A DNA stretch of 64,000 nt from Methylotenera sp. (GCF_029946165.1 NZ_JAQSDZ010000026.1:1-64000); one strand, 5' to 3'. Positions 18,326 through 28,756 are shown, counted from the first letter of the stretch. The notes: generated by a model from the sequence alone, not told the origin. Program-made: numbers and translations.

Positions 18326-18916
18326 TTAAACTGGACGATTTTCATTTGGGTTACGTACTGGGCCCATTAATTTCAAGCCTTCCTCATAAGTAATCACAGG
18401 ATAGTTTGCAGTAAACTTAAGCGCTTTATCCGCAATGACATCTAGTTTAGTGGCAGTGTCTAACTTTTTAAGGTCGCCCTTTTCCAAACGTAGAAGTTCT
18501 AGAAGTTCGTTATAAACGGTAGCTTCATCTAGTGGATAAATATAGAACGTAGCGCCACCCAAACTGACCTGATATTTTTTTAACAAATCGATATTGTTGC
18601 AGAATACAAAATACTTACCATCTGCTTGTAAAGTATCGCCCAAAGCTTCCGCTAACATGTCTAGATAACCAAAAGATAATAAGTACCCAGCAAAAAATGG
18701 AATGCCTTTTTCACCTTCAGTAGCAATTGCTAATACTTGATCGGCAGTGACCTCTGGCGGTCTGGCTTCATCTGCCATTTGCTCTGCAAATTTTAGGGCA
18801 ATTTCACCACGAAAACCAAAACGTCCTTTAGTGGGTGTAGCTGCCTTTAATACTGGGTTTTGCAGGCGTTTTTCGGTTTCTAATCTAGCAAAAGCGGTTT
18901 GTTCTAACGTGGTCAT
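18326..18916 (-). CDS. uncharacterised protein between hemoglobin and draT
   Basis: 196 residues; no family recognised. It looks cytoplasmic, with a mixed alpha/beta pattern, a hydrophobic stretch GIPFFAGYLLSFGYLDMLAE at about 72-91, and a single cysteine (VFCNNIDLL). It lies 47 bp upstream of draT and 18 bp after the hemoglobin gene, so it is probably co-transcribed from the gnd promoter. Confidence 0.5.
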   Translation of the reverse strand: MTTLEQTAFARLETEKRLQNPVLKAATPTKGRFGFRGEIALKFAEQMADEARPPEVTADQVLAIATEGEKGIPFFAGYLLSFGYLDMLAEALGDTLQADGKYFVFCNNIDLLKKYQVSLGGATFYIYPLDEATVYNELLELLRLEKGDLKKLDTATKLDVIADKALKFTANYPVITYEEGLKLMGPVRNPNENRPV

Positions 18917-18934
18917 ACTTATTTACTCCCATGA

Positions 18935-19366
18935 TTAATTGTTACGTATAAAATTTGCGGTTTTTGAAAATGATTGCTCTAACTGTTGGCGGAATGCTGC
19001 ATCACTAACGACATCTGCCATGGCATGTCGCATACATGACATCCAAGCATTAGCCTCAGCTTCACCAATGGGAAAATGCATATGCCTTTTGCGCAGGCTT
19101 GGGTGCCCATGAACGGCGGAATAAACCTTAGGCCCGCCTAGCCATTCAATTAAAAACTGGACTAAAAGCTGTTTAGTATGGCTAAGGTCAGCTGCATGCA
19201 TGGTTCTAATGCCGGCGGCTTCTGGCAAGGTATTCATGTAGTCGTAAAACTTATCGACTAATTTAATAATCCCAGCCTCCCCACCAATCTTTTCATAGTG
19301 AGGATTACTCATTACCTGAGTCACAGGCTTGAGTGTTGCGTAAGGATTAGCGTTATCGGCATTCAT
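18935..19366 (-). CDS. group II truncated hemoglobin
   Basis: 143 residues. The pattern QFLIEWLGGPKVYSAVHGHPSL followed by RHMHFPIG and AWMSCM is typical of group II (trHbO) globins; the proximal histidine is in the LRKRHMHF segment. In the draT operon behind a sigma-54 promoter it may supply or remove O2/NO under microaerobic nitrogen fixation (inference). Confidence 0.92.
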   Translation of the reverse strand: MNADNANPYATLKPVTQVMSNPHYEKIGGEAGIIKLVDKFYDYMNTLPEAAGIRTMHAADLSHTKQLLVQFLIEWLGGPKVYSAVHGHPSLRKRHMHFPIGEAEANAWMSCMRHAMADVVSDAAFRQQLEQSFSKTANFIRNN

Positions 19367-19380
19367 TTAAGTAGCAATAC

Positions 19381-20289
19381 TTAAGACATCTTGACGGTAT
19401 GGCCGCCAAAACCATTACGCATCATTGAGAGCAGTTTGTAACTGTAACCAGTGGCATCTTGGCTTCTAAAGCGTGCTTGTAATGCTAAGGTAAGCACTGG
19501 CGCAGCGACACCTTGTTCTACTGATTCCATCACAGTCCAGCGACCTTCTCCAGAGTCTGCGACGTACGGAGCAATTGCCTTGAGTTCTTGGTCATCTTTT
19601 AATGCATCTGCGGTCAGGTCGAGCAACCAACTGCGCACCACTGAGCCATGACGCCATAATTCAGTAATTTCCGCCAAGTTTAGATTGAACTCTTCCTTAC
19701 CTTTAATAAGGTCTAAGCCTTCCGCCATCGCCTGCATCATGCCGTATTCAATGCCGTTATGAATCATTTTGGTAAAGTGACCTGAACCCACTGGCCCAAC
19801 ATGTGCCCAGCCTTTATCTTCTGCTGGCGCTAAAGCCTTTAATATAGGGGTGACTGCCGCTGCAACTTCTTTAGTTGCTCCTACCATTAGGCAGTAGCCA
19901 TTTTCTAAGCCCCAAACACCGCCTGAGGTACCAGAATCCATGAAGCCTATGCCTAGTTCAGCTAACATTGCACCGCGGCGTTGACTATCTTTATAGTTAG
20001 AGTTTCCACCATCAATAATGATGTCGCCTTTACTCAACATAGGAATCAAGTTTTTGATTTGGTTTTCTGTAATGTCACCCGCTGGCAACATCATCCAAAC
20101 AATTTTCTGATCAGATAATTTAGATACAGCATCTGCCACAGTACTTGCCGCAATTAAGCCTTCTTCTTTAGCTAACTTATTGACGGTGTCAGTGTTAAAG
20201 TCAAAACCGATTACTTCTATTTTATGGCGTAGCAAACGCGTTGCCATATTGCCGCCCATTTTTCCCAAACCGATTATTGCTAATTTCAT
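19381..20289 (-). CDS. gnd: 6-phosphogluconate dehydrogenase, short decarboxylating type
   Basis: 302 residues, the short (GndA/NAD-preferring) form. Visible: N-terminal GLGKMGGNMA nucleotide loop with D31 (GFDFN), substrate motif DGGNSNYKDS, DSGTSGGVWGLENG, and catalytic lysine/asparagine in HFTKMIHNGIEYG. It oxidises 6-phosphogluconate to ribulose-5-phosphate with release of CO2 and NAD(P)H. A TGGCAT-N5-TTGC promoter lies 68 bp upstream, so it heads the hemoglobin-draTG operon and is probably part of the nif regulon as a reductant source. Confidence 0.93.
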   Translation of the reverse strand: MKLAIIGLGKMGGNMATRLLRHKIEVIGFDFNTDTVNKLAKEEGLIAASTVADAVSKLSDQKIVWMMLPAGDITENQIKNLIPMLSKGDIIIDGGNSNYKDSQRRGAMLAELGIGFMDSGTSGGVWGLENGYCLMVGATKEVAAAVTPILKALAPAEDKGWAHVGPVGSGHFTKMIHNGIEYGMMQAMAEGLDLIKGKEEFNLNLAEITELWRHGSVVRSWLLDLTADALKDDQELKAIAPYVADSGEGRWTVMESVEQGVAAPVLTLALQARFRSQDATGYSYKLLSMMRNGFGGHTVKMS

Positions 20290-20356
20290 TTCATCGCTCC
20301 TATTGTTTATATCAGCTGAGTCGCTGTATTTGTTGTAAACACATAAGCTCTAATAA

Positions 20357-20371
20357 GCAAAGGTAATGCCA
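20357..20371 (-). promoter_or_regulatory. sigma-54 promoter of the gnd-hemoglobin-draTG operon
   Basis: On the minus strand TGGCATTACCTTTGC matches the -24/-12 consensus with correct spacing. It diverges from the nifH promoter; the only exact NifA site between them is at 20515-20530. Confidence 0.82.
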
Positions 20372-20514
20372 ACAGCCCTTTAATGTCTCTTAAATTTAAT
20401 TAAATGCAATAAAAACAATAGCTTGATACCAAATTTAAGTTGGTTTTTATGATTTAAAACATAAGGTTTGCATTGAATCGATTTTGTTCAATACAACACC
20501 AATACATGTGCATT

Positions 20515-20530
20515 TGTAGGGTTTACGACA
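20515..20530. promoter_or_regulatory. NifA upstream activator sequence between gnd and nifH
   Basis: TGT-N10-ACA (TGTAGGGTTTACGACA). It is about 81 bp upstream of the nifH -24 element and about 144 bp from the gnd -24 element, so it could serve both directions. A near match (TGT-N10-ACC) starts at 20485. Confidence 0.85.
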
Positions 20531-20610
20531 GAAACTAAAATCACCCAAAATTCCGCTATGAGTAGTTAAATATCCTTATATTTCAATAGGTTAATTTTAA
20601 ATAAAGACGT

Positions 20611-20626
20611 TGGCACGTACTTTGCT
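20611..20626 (+). promoter_or_regulatory. sigma-54 promoter of nifHDK
   Basis: TGGCACGTACTTTGCT, an excellent -24/-12 match. Predicted transcription start near 20637 gives a 5' leader of about 115 nt that contains a small CGATT/AATCG hairpin (20683-20695) before the ribosome-binding site AAGGAG. Confidence 0.95.
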
Positions 20627-20721
20627 GTGTCTACTTTGCATGACCGACCAACCATCCGACGGCAGATAAGAAGAGTGATTAGCGATTCGGAATCGGAAGC
20701 CCGGCAGCAAAACGGTCTTAA

Positions 20722-21627
<906 letters not shown>

Positions 21628-21643
21628 GTTGTAAATCTGGCGG

Positions 21644-21672
21644 GAGCTTATGTGCTTGTAAAGCATAAGCTC
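21644..21672 (+). other. strong hairpin in nifH-nifD spacer
   Basis: GAGCTTATG at 21644 pairs with CATAAGCTC ending at 21672, and the stem continues through CTT/AAG with a 2-nt bulge and a 3-nt loop. It follows the nifH stop by 16 nt and could protect the nifH 3' end from exonucleases or attenuate transcription into nifD. Confidence 0.65.
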
Positions 21673-21690
21673 TTTGCTAGCCCCTTTTGC

Positions 21691-21773
21691 AAGTTGTTTC
21701 AAAAGTTGCGGGGGCTGAAAGTCAAGGTGACTTGAAGATGCCACTAAAGCGCAAGCAATTTTTGAAACAACTT
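21691..21773 (+). repeat. long 19-bp inverted repeat in nifH-nifD spacer
   Basis: Arms 21691-21709 and 21755-21773 (AAGTTGTTTCAAAAGTTGC and GCAATTTTTGAAACAACTT) pair over 19 positions with one G-U wobble. The enclosed 45 nt holds a perfect 6-bp hairpin (AAGTCA/TGACTT, 21719-21733). The folded RNA would be a branched structure ending 22 nt before the nifD ATG. Confidence 0.7.
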
Positions 21774-21795
21774 CAATGAGATATAGGAGAAAGAA

Positions 21796-23253
21796 ATGAG
21801 TTATACGGTTGATTTAGGCGTCAATGGCGCAGAATTAATTGAGGAGGTGCTAAAAGCCTACCCAGAGAAATCTGCTAAACGCCGCGCAAAACATTTAAAC
21901 GTGCATGAAGAAGGTAAGTCTGATTGCGATGTTAAATCTAATATTAAATCGCTCCCTGGCGTGATGACCATTCGTGGTTGTGCATACGCTGGTTCAAAAG
22001 GTGTGGTTTGGGGTCCAATTAAAGACATGATCCATATCAGCCATGGTCCAGTAGGCTGCGGTCAATACTCATGGGCATCTCGTCGTAACTACTACATTGG
22101 TACTACTGGTATTGATTCGTTTGGTACCATGCAATTCACTTCAGATTTCCAAGAAAAAGACATCGTTTTCGGCGGTGATAAAAAACTTGAGAAAATTATG
22201 GATGAAATCCAAGAGTTATTCCCACTCAACAAAGGTATCACAGTGCAATCTGAATGCCCTATCGGTTTGATTGGTGATGATATCGAAGCGGTTTCTAAGA
22301 AAAAATCTAAAGAATATGATGGCAAAACCATTGTGCCAGTGCGTTGCGAAGGTTTCCGTGGCGTATCTCAATCATTAGGTCACCATATTGCCAATGATGC
22401 GGTGCGTGACTTTATTTTTGATAAAACTGATCCAAACAAAAACGAATTCACTGGCACACCTTATGACGTAGCGATTATCGGCGACTACAACATTGGTGGT
22501 GATGCTTGGTCTAGCCGTATCTTGCTTGAAGAAATGGGCTTACGTGTAATTGCACAATGGTCTGGCGATGGCTCAATAGCTGAGTTAGAAAACTCACCAA
22601 AAGCTAAATTGAACATCCTTCACTGCTACCGTTCAATGAACTACATCAGCCGCCACATGGAAGAAAAGTACGGTATACCTTGGGTTGAGTACAACTTCTT
22701 TGGCCCTTCAAAAATTGAAGAGTCATTGCGCAAAATAGCTGGCTTCTTTGACGATTCAATCAAAGAAAAAACTGAAGCAGTCATTGCTAAATACAAGGCA
22801 CTGACTGATGCCGTCATTGCGAAATACAAACCACGCCTACAAGGTAAAAAAGTGATGTTGTTTGTGGGTGGTTTACGTCCACGTCACGTGATTGGTGCTT
22901 ATGAAGATTTAGGCATGGAAGTAGTCGGTACTGGTTACGAGTTTGGTCATAACGATGACTATCAACGTACCACTCACTACGTTAAAGACGGTACCTTAAT
23001 TTACGATGATGTGACTGGTTACGAGTTTGAAAAATTTGTAGAAGCGGTACAACCAGATCTCGTTGGTTCAGGCATTAAAGAAAAATACGTTTTCCAGAAA
23101 ATGGGCGTACCTTTCCGCCAAATGCACAGCTGGGATTACTCAGGCCCATACCACGGTTATGACGGCTTTGCCATCTTTGCCCGTGACATGGATATGGCAA
23201 TTAACAACCCAGTGTGGGCGTTGACAAAAACCCCATGGAAAAAAGCAGCTTAA
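21796..23253 (+). CDS. nifD: NifD, nitrogenase MoFe protein alpha chain
   Basis: 485 residues. P-cluster cysteines C62, C88 and C154 and the FeMo-co ligand cysteine C277 (LNILHCYRS) are in place, with the SLGHHIAND histidines near 196 and the cofactor histidine in the [14 protein letters not shown] segment. AGGAG lies upstream. It pairs with NifK, 13 bp downstream. Confidence 0.98.
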   Translation: MSYTVDLGVNGAELIEEVLKAYPEKSAKRRAKHLNVHEEGKSDCDVKSNIKSLPGVMTIRGCAYAGSKGVVWGPIKDMIHISHGPVGCGQYSWASRRNYYIGTTGIDSFGTMQFTSDFQEKDIVFGGDKKLEKIMDEIQELFPLNKGITVQSECPIGLIGDDIEAVSKKKSKEYDGKTIVPVRCEGFRGVSQSLGHHIANDAVRDFIFDKTDPNKNEFTGTPYDVAIIGDYNIGGDAWSSRILLEEMGLRVIAQWSGDGSIAELENSPKAKLNILHCYRSMNYISRHMEEKYGIPWVEYNFFGPSKIEESLRKIAGFFDDSIKEKTEAVIAKYKALTDAVIAKYKPRLQGKKVMLFVGGLRPRHVIGAYEDLGMEVVGTGYEFGHNDDYQRTTHYVKDGTLIYDDVTGYEFEKFVEAVQPDLVGSGIKEKYVFQKMGVPFRQMHSWDYSGPYHGYDGFAIFARDMDMAINNPVWALTKTPWKKAA

Positions 23254-23266
23254 AAGGAGAAATGAA

Positions 23267-24826
23267 ATGAGCCAAAGCGCTGAAAAAGTATTAGACCACT
23301 TCAAACTATTCCGTGAACCTGAATACAAGGAAATGTTCGCGAAAAAGAAAGCGGAATTTGAATATCCAGTTCCAAACGAAGCTTTACAACACACTATTGA
23401 GTGGACTAAATCCACTGAATACCGTGATAAAAACTTCGCGCGTGAAGCCTTAACTGTAAACCCAGCTAAAGCTTGCCAACCATTAGGCGCAGTGTTTGCT
23501 GCTAATGGTTTTGAAGGTACGTTGCCATTCGTACACGGATCACAAGGTTGCGTTGCCTATTATCGCTCGCACTTTAGCCGTCACTTTAAAGAACCAACAT
23601 CATGCGTATCTTCTTCAATGACTGAAGATGCTGCGGTGTTCGGTGGCTTAAATAATATGATTGATGGTTTAGCTAACTCATACAGCTTGTATAAACCGAA
23701 AATGATTGCGGTTTCTACCACTTGTATGGCTGAAGTGATTGGTGATGACTTAAATGCCTTCATCAAAACCTCTAAAGAAAAAGGCAGTGTGCCAGAAGCT
23801 TTCGATGTGCCGTTCGCACATACACCAGCTTTCGTTGGTAGCCATATCACAGGTTATGACAATGCTTTACATGGCGTGTTAAAACACTTTTGGGATGGCA
23901 AAGCCGGTACGACTGAACCATTAAAACGCGTAGAAAATGAAAGCGTTAACTTCATTGGTGGCTTCGATGGTTATGTAGTGGGTAATAACCGTGAAATCAA
24001 ACGTATTTTCAATGAGTTTGGAATTAAACATACCATGTTGTGTGACCCTTCAGACGCTTGGGATACGCCAACTGACGGTGAGTTCCGTATGTATGATGGT
24101 GGTACAAGCTTAGAAGATGCTGCGAATGCACTTCATGCAAAAGCAACCATCACAATGCAAACTATTAGCACTGAAAAAACCGCTAAATTCATTGAAGAGC
24201 ATGGCCAAGAAGTTGTTAAATTACACCACCCAGTCGGTGTAGGTGGCACAGATAAATTCATAATGGAGTTATCTCGTATCACGGGTGTAGCGATTCCAGA
24301 CTCAATCACTAAAGAACGTGGCCGTTTAGTGGATGCAATTGCTGACTCTAGCGCACACATTCATGGTAAGAAATTTGCCTTGTATGGTGATCCAGACTTA
24401 ATGCTTGGCCTAACAGGTTTCTTGTTAGAGCTTGGTGCTGAGCCAGTCACAGTATTATCAACAAATGGCGATAAGGACTGGGCAGCTAAAGTGCAAGCTC
24501 TGTTTGATGCAAGCCCATTTGGTGCTAATTGTAAAGTTTATCCAAAAAGAGATTTGTGGCACTTGCGCTCATTGTTGTTCACAGACCCAGTGGATTTCTT
24601 AATTGGTAATACTTACGGTAAATACTTGGATCGTGATACCAAAACACCATTAATTCGTATTGGCTTCCCAATCTTTGATCGCCATCATAAACATCGTTAT
24701 CCAGTTTGGGGTTATCAAGGTGCGATGAATGTGCTAGTGACTATCCTCGATAAGATTTTTGATGTGATGGATGCAGATACTGATGGTATTGGAACCACTG
24801 ACTACAGTTTCGACATCATTCGTTAA
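23267..24826 (+). CDS. nifK: NifK, nitrogenase MoFe protein beta chain
   Basis: 519 residues. P-cluster cysteines are visible in the [20 protein letters not shown] and [12 protein letters not shown] motifs. The N-terminal extension (about 60 residues before the first cysteine motif) is the usual long form that wraps over NifD. AAAGGAG precedes the start. Confidence 0.98.
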   Translation: MSQSAEKVLDHFKLFREPEYKEMFAKKKAEFEYPVPNEALQHTIEWTKSTEYRDKNFAREALTVNPAKACQPLGAVFAANGFEGTLPFVHGSQGCVAYYRSHFSRHFKEPTSCVSSSMTEDAAVFGGLNNMIDGLANSYSLYKPKMIAVSTTCMAEVIGDDLNAFIKTSKEKGSVPEAFDVPFAHTPAFVGSHITGYDNALHGVLKHFWDGKAGTTEPLKRVENESVNFIGGFDGYVVGNNREIKRIFNEFGIKHTMLCDPSDAWDTPTDGEFRMYDGGTSLEDAANALHAKATITMQTISTEKTAKFIEEHGQEVVKLHHPVGVGGTDKFIMELSRITGVAIPDSITKERGRLVDAIADSSAHIHGKKFALYGDPDLMLGLTGFLLELGAEPVTVLSTNGDKDWAAKVQALFDASPFGANCKVYPKRDLWHLRSLLFTDPVDFLIGNTYGKYLDRDTKTPLIRIGFPIFDRHHKHRYPVWGYQGAMNVLVTILDKIFDVMDADTDGIGTTDYSFDIIR

Positions 24827-24891
24827 AACCACTATAAGCACCGCAATTGGCAATGCGCAAGTTGTGGTGCTTATAAAGACAAGGAAAAATC

Positions 24892-25239
24892 ATGGCAAAC
24901 GTAACATTTAGTTCACCAAAGATGAAAAAAGACCTCACGGTATATGCCACTGCTGGCGACTGTAGCACTTTGCTAGCATTAGCTAAAACACACAAAGTAC
25001 CTGTGGAGTTTGAATGCGAAAATGGTGAATGCGGTTCATGCGCAGTAGAAGTTGCCATTCTTGGTAATAAGCAGCCAATGGGCGTTCATCTCACTGAAAA
25101 AGAAAAGACTGTACTTAAACTGGCGGGCAAAATCACCAAGCAACAGATTGCAGATGCTGAAGTGACTGATATTCCACCACCTTGGCGTCTTGCTTGCCAA
25201 TTTATTGTGCGTAACGAGGATATTTTGGTTAAGTTCTAA
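24892..25239 (+). CDS. FeSII (Shethna)-like [2Fe-2S] protective ferredoxin
   Basis: 115 residues with plant-type ligands C42-x4-C47-x2-C50 and C92. Outside the ligands it resembles Azotobacter FeSII: FSSP near the start, LTEKEKTVLKLAGK, and PPPWRLACQFIV-ED-L-V-F at the end. FeSII binds NifHDK in an inactive, oxygen-stable complex when the cell is oxidised (conformational protection). Its place directly after nifK fits that role. A simple electron-carrier function is the alternative. Confidence 0.82.
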   Translation: MANVTFSSPKMKKDLTVYATAGDCSTLLALAKTHKVPVEFECENGECGSCAVEVAILGNKQPMGVHLTEKEKTVLKLAGKITKQQIADAEVTDIPPPWRLACQFIVRNEDILVKF

Positions 25240-25277
25240 CGCTTTTTAGCTTCCTCGGTATAAATCCGAACCTTTAT

Positions 25278-25301
25278 AGCCTCCTCTGGGAGGCTTTTTT
25301 T
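25278..25301 (+). terminator. rho-independent terminator of nifHDK-fdx
   Basis: AGCCTCC-TCTG-GGAGGCT, a perfect 7-bp GC-rich stem with tetraloop, followed by a run of seven T. It separates the nifHDK operon from nifEN. Confidence 0.95.
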
Positions 25302-25307
25302 ATTAAA

Positions 25308-25353
25308 TGTATCGTTTACTACGCCATTATTTTAAATTGTCGCGTTTGCTACG
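25308..25353. promoter_or_regulatory. paired NifA-site variants upstream of nifE
   Basis: Two copies, at 25308-25323 (TGTATCGTTTACTACG) and 25338-25353 (TGTCGCGTTTGCTACG), share 13 of 16 positions and start exactly 30 bp apart. Each is TGT-N10-ACG, one base off the NifA consensus TGT-N10-ACA. No exact site was found before nifE, so these are the likely enhancer. Confidence 0.6.
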
Positions 25354-25408
25354 TGTGACATATTAAATATTTACCTTATAAATCATCAGGTTGAAAATTA
25401 AATGCCGT

Positions 25409-25424
25409 TGGCATGTTGTTTGCT
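25409..25424 (+). promoter_or_regulatory. sigma-54 promoter of the nifENX operon
   Basis: TGGCATGTTGTTTGCT, correct -24/-12 spacing, 39 bp before the nifE ATG. Confidence 0.88.
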
Positions 25425-25462
25425 AAACATTAAATGACAACAAACGACAAAGGCATACCGTC

Positions 25463-26878
25463 ATGGCATCGCTCAACGAAAAGGTACAAGACGTTTTTAA
25501 CGAACCTGCTTGCGATAAAAACCAGGCAAAAGGTGAGAAAGAGCGTAAAAAAGGTTGTACCAAACAGCTCACCCCAGGTGCAGCAGCTGGTGGTTGTGCT
25601 TTTGATGGTGCAAAGATCGCCTTACAACCTATCACCGATGTTGCACACTTAGTTCACGGCCCTATCGCTTGCGAAGGCAATGGTTGGGATAATCGCGGCG
25701 CCAAGTCGTCAGATTCAAAGCTTTACCGCACTGGCTTTACTACGGATATTAGCGAACTAGATGTGATTTATGGTGGTGAAAAACGCTTATATAAATCCAT
25801 TCGTGAAGTATTAGAAAAATATAATCCACCAGCAGTATTTGTTTATCAAACTTGTGTGACTGCACTTATCGGCGATGATATTGAAGCCGTTTGTAAGGCA
25901 GCTACGACAAAGTTCGGCAAACCAATCATTCCAATTAACGCACCCGGTTTTGTCGGCGCTAAAAACTTAGGTAATAAACTCGCTGGCGAAGCCTTACTTG
26001 AGTACGTTATCGGTACGGAAGAGCCAGAGTTAACCACACCTTACGACATTAATATTATTGGTGAGTACAACTTAGCTGGTGAATTGTGGCAAATCAAACC
26101 ATTGCTGGATGAGCTAGGCATACGCATTTTGGCTTGTATTTCTGGTGATGCTAAATATAAAGAAGTGGCTTATTCACACCGCGCCAAAGCGGCCATGATG
26201 GTCTGTTCCAAAGCCATGATTAACGTGGCGCGTAAAATGGAAGAACGCTACAACATTCCTTTCTTTGAAGGCTCGTTCTATGGCATTACTGACACCAGTG
26301 AAAGCCTACGCCAAATTTCTAAGTTACTTGTACAACAAGGTGCCGCAGAGGATTTACTCTCACGAACTGAAAAACTCATTTTCCGCGAAGAGACTCGCGC
26401 ATGGGAAGGCATCAATCGTTATCGCGCTAAATTACAAGGCAAAAAAGTTTTATTGATCACTGGTGGCGTTAAGTCTTGGTCTGTCGTTTCAGCCTTACAA
26501 GAAGGCGGCATGGAGATTGTAGGCACTAGCGTTAAGAAATCTACCGATGAAGACAAGGACAAAATCAAAGAGTTGATGGGCGAAGATGCGCATATGTTTG
26601 ATGATATGCGCCCGCGTGATATGTACGCCATGCTCAAAGAATGCCGTGCTGACATTATGCTATCAGGTGGTCGCAGTCAATTTGTCGCGTTAAAAGTGAA
26701 AATGCCATGGTTAGACATTAACCAAGAGCGTCACCACGCTTATGCAGGCTATGTAGGCATGGTTGAGTTAGTTAAGCAGATCGAACAAGCGCTTTATCAC
26801 CCCGTGTGGGCGCAGGTGCGCAAACCAGCACCTTGGGAAACTGAAGTTTCAGAAGTGTCTGAAGCAAAGGCTGCATGA
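25463..26878 (+). CDS. nifE: NifE, FeMo-cofactor scaffold alpha subunit
   Basis: 471 residues, a NifD paralogue. Conserved cysteines are seen in AAAGGCAFDGA, HGPIACEGNGWDNRG and YQTCVTALIGDD. With NifN it matures NifB-co to FeMo-co. Its stop overlaps the nifN start. Confidence 0.97.
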   Translation: MASLNEKVQDVFNEPACDKNQAKGEKERKKGCTKQLTPGAAAGGCAFDGAKIALQPITDVAHLVHGPIACEGNGWDNRGAKSSDSKLYRTGFTTDISELDVIYGGEKRLYKSIREVLEKYNPPAVFVYQTCVTALIGDDIEAVCKAATTKFGKPIIPINAPGFVGAKNLGNKLAGEALLEYVIGTEEPELTTPYDINIIGEYNLAGELWQIKPLLDELGIRILACISGDAKYKEVAYSHRAKAAMMVCSKAMINVARKMEERYNIPFFEGSFYGITDTSESLRQISKLLVQQGAAEDLLSRTEKLIFREETRAWEGINRYRAKLQGKKVLLITGGVKSWSVVSALQEGGMEIVGTSVKKSTDEDKDKIKELMGEDAHMFDDMRPRDMYAMLKECRADIMLSGGRSQFVALKVKMPWLDINQERHHAYAGYVGMVELVKQIEQALYHPVWAQVRKPAPWETEVSEVSEAKAA

Positions 26879-28278
26879 TGGCTATCGTAAACACCAATCA
26901 CAAAGCTTGTACGGTTAACCCGCTTAAAATGAGCCAACCTATCGGTGCCGCTCTCGCCTTCATGGGTTTGAATAATTGCATGCCGACCCTGCATGGTTCA
27001 CAGGGCTGCACTTCGTTTGGCTTAGTGTTATTTGTGCGCCATTTCCGCGAAATGATCCCTATGCAAACCACGGCTATGAACGAGGTAAACACTATTCTCG
27101 GCGGCATGGAGAACATCGAACAAGCAATCGTCAATATATGGGAGCGCACTAAACCGGCCGTGATTGGTTTGGCTTCTACAGGGCTTACCGAAACAAAAGG
27201 CGATGATGTGAATGCCTACATCAAGCTCATTCGCGCAAAACATCCCGAGCTTGCAGATACCGCCATTGTTTATGCATCCACGCCTGACTATGTTGGTGCG
27301 TTTCAAGATGGTTGGAGCAAAGCTGCCGTCTGTATCATTCAGGAAACAGCAGAGCCTTGCCAAGTGAAACAGGTCAATCGCGTCAACGTGTTACCAGGCT
27401 CTCACTTAACGCCGGCTGATATTGATGAAATACGAGAAATAATTGAATCATTTGGTTTATTTGCAGTGTTTATTCCAGATATTTCTGGCTCTTTAGACGG
27501 GCACATTCCTGAAGATTTCACCCCAACTACATTAGGTGGCACAACCGTTTTAGAACTTCGCACCATGGGTGCTGCCCGCGCGACGATTGCGATTGGCGAA
27601 CAAATGCACGCCGCAGCAATTGAGTTGGAAATGAAAACAGGCGTGCCTTACACCATGTTTGACCGCTTAACAGGTTTAGATGCTAACGATAACTTCGTGC
27701 AATTTCTATCTAAGCTTTCTGGTAAACCTGTGGCTTTGAAATATCGCCGCCAACGCAGCCAATTGCAAGATGCAATGTTGGACGCACACTTTTACACAGG
27801 CGGAAAAAAAATCGCCATCGGTGCTGAACCAGATTTGTTATGGTCATTGGGTAGTTTTTTGAGCGAAATGGGCTGTGAATTAGCTGCCGTTGTCACAACA
27901 ACGCAATCGCCATTACTTGAAAAAATGCCAGCCGAAGAAGTGTTAATCGGCGATTTAGAAGACTTAGAAATGCGTGCTAAAGACTGTGATTTACTGATCA
28001 CGCACTCACACGGCAGGCAGATGGCAGAGCGTTTACATATCCCTTTCTTGCGCTTTGGCATTCCTACTTTTGACCGCCTCGGCGCCGCACACAAATTAAC
28101 CGTGGGCTATCGCGGTACAAAAGAACTGGCGTTTGAATTAGCCAATACTTTTCTGGCAGAAGACCACGAAGCAACGCCTGATAGCTGGCGAGAAACGTTT
28201 CAAGAAATAAATACCGAAGTAGCCAGTGAAGCCCAAACCACCTGCGCCTCAAACGGCAGTTGTTCTAGTTGCAATTAA
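26875..28278 (+). CDS. nifN: NifN, FeMo-cofactor scaffold beta subunit
   Basis: 467 residues, a NifK paralogue. Motifs VNPLKMSQPIGAALA, HGSQGCTSFGLV and LTETKGDDVN are typical. The ATG at 26875 overlaps the nifE TGA (ATGA). The C terminus ends in a small cysteine cluster, TCASNGSCSSCN, which is not needed for the fold and is unusual. Confidence 0.97.
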   Translation: MMAIVNTNHKACTVNPLKMSQPIGAALAFMGLNNCMPTLHGSQGCTSFGLVLFVRHFREMIPMQTTAMNEVNTILGGMENIEQAIVNIWERTKPAVIGLASTGLTETKGDDVNAYIKLIRAKHPELADTAIVYASTPDYVGAFQDGWSKAAVCIIQETAEPCQVKQVNRVNVLPGSHLTPADIDEIREIIESFGLFAVFIPDISGSLDGHIPEDFTPTTLGGTTVLELRTMGAARATIAIGEQMHAAAIELEMKTGVPYTMFDRLTGLDANDNFVQFLSKLSGKPVALKYRRQRSQLQDAMLDAHFYTGGKKIAIGAEPDLLWSLGSFLSEMGCELAAVVTTTQSPLLEKMPAEEVLIGDLEDLEMRAKDCDLLITHSHGRQMAERLHIPFLRFGIPTFDRLGAAHKLTVGYRGTKELAFELANTFLAEDHEATPDSWRETFQEINTEVASEAQTTCASNGSCSSCN

Positions 28279-28296
28279 ATTTATTAGGAGACACAC

Positions 28297-28701
28297 ATGA
28301 AAGTCGCATTCTCAACACAAGACCTCAAACGCGTGGATGCCCACTTTGGCTGGGCTAAGAATATTTCGATTTATGAACTTACGCAAAAGGATTGGACTTT
28401 TATTGAAACCGTGCAGTTTGATGGCGACTTAAAACAAGATGGTGACGAAGATAAGTTAGCACCAAAACTAGAGGCCATTAAAGACTGTGCTTTGCTATAT
28501 GTGGCAGCGATTGGTGGTTCTGCTGCCGCTAGAGTCGTCGCACATAAAATTCATCCAATCAAAGTTTCAGAGCCAGAAGTGATTGAAGAGGTATTAGCAA
28601 AACTACGTGATGTGCTTAATGGCACCCCACCTCCATTCTTAAGAAAAGCCATGATGCGCGATCAAGAACGCACATTTGAGTTTGATGAAGAGACCATTTA
28701 A
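28297..28701 (+). CDS. nifX: NifX, FeMo-cofactor precursor carrier
   Basis: 134 residues with the dinitrogenase cofactor-binding domain (MKVAFSTQDLKRVDAHFGWAK start, histidine in the DAHFG motif). It shuttles NifB-co/VK-cluster between NifB and NifEN. AGGAG lies before the ATG, 18 nt after nifN. Confidence 0.95.
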   Translation: MKVAFSTQDLKRVDAHFGWAKNISIYELTQKDWTFIETVQFDGDLKQDGDEDKLAPKLEAIKDCALLYVAAIGGSAAARVVAHKIHPIKVSEPEVIEEVLAKLRDVLNGTPPPFLRKAMMRDQERTFEFDEETI

Positions 28702-28756
28702 TAGTAATTGCATTTAATTACTTAGTAAATTTATTCGTAAGTATTAGGAGAAACAC

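Noticed and set aside
22765-22840. Internal duplication in NifD (AVIAKYK twice)
   Set aside because: Azotobacter NifD has the same doubled segment as I recall it, so it is ordinary family sequence and not a local duplication.
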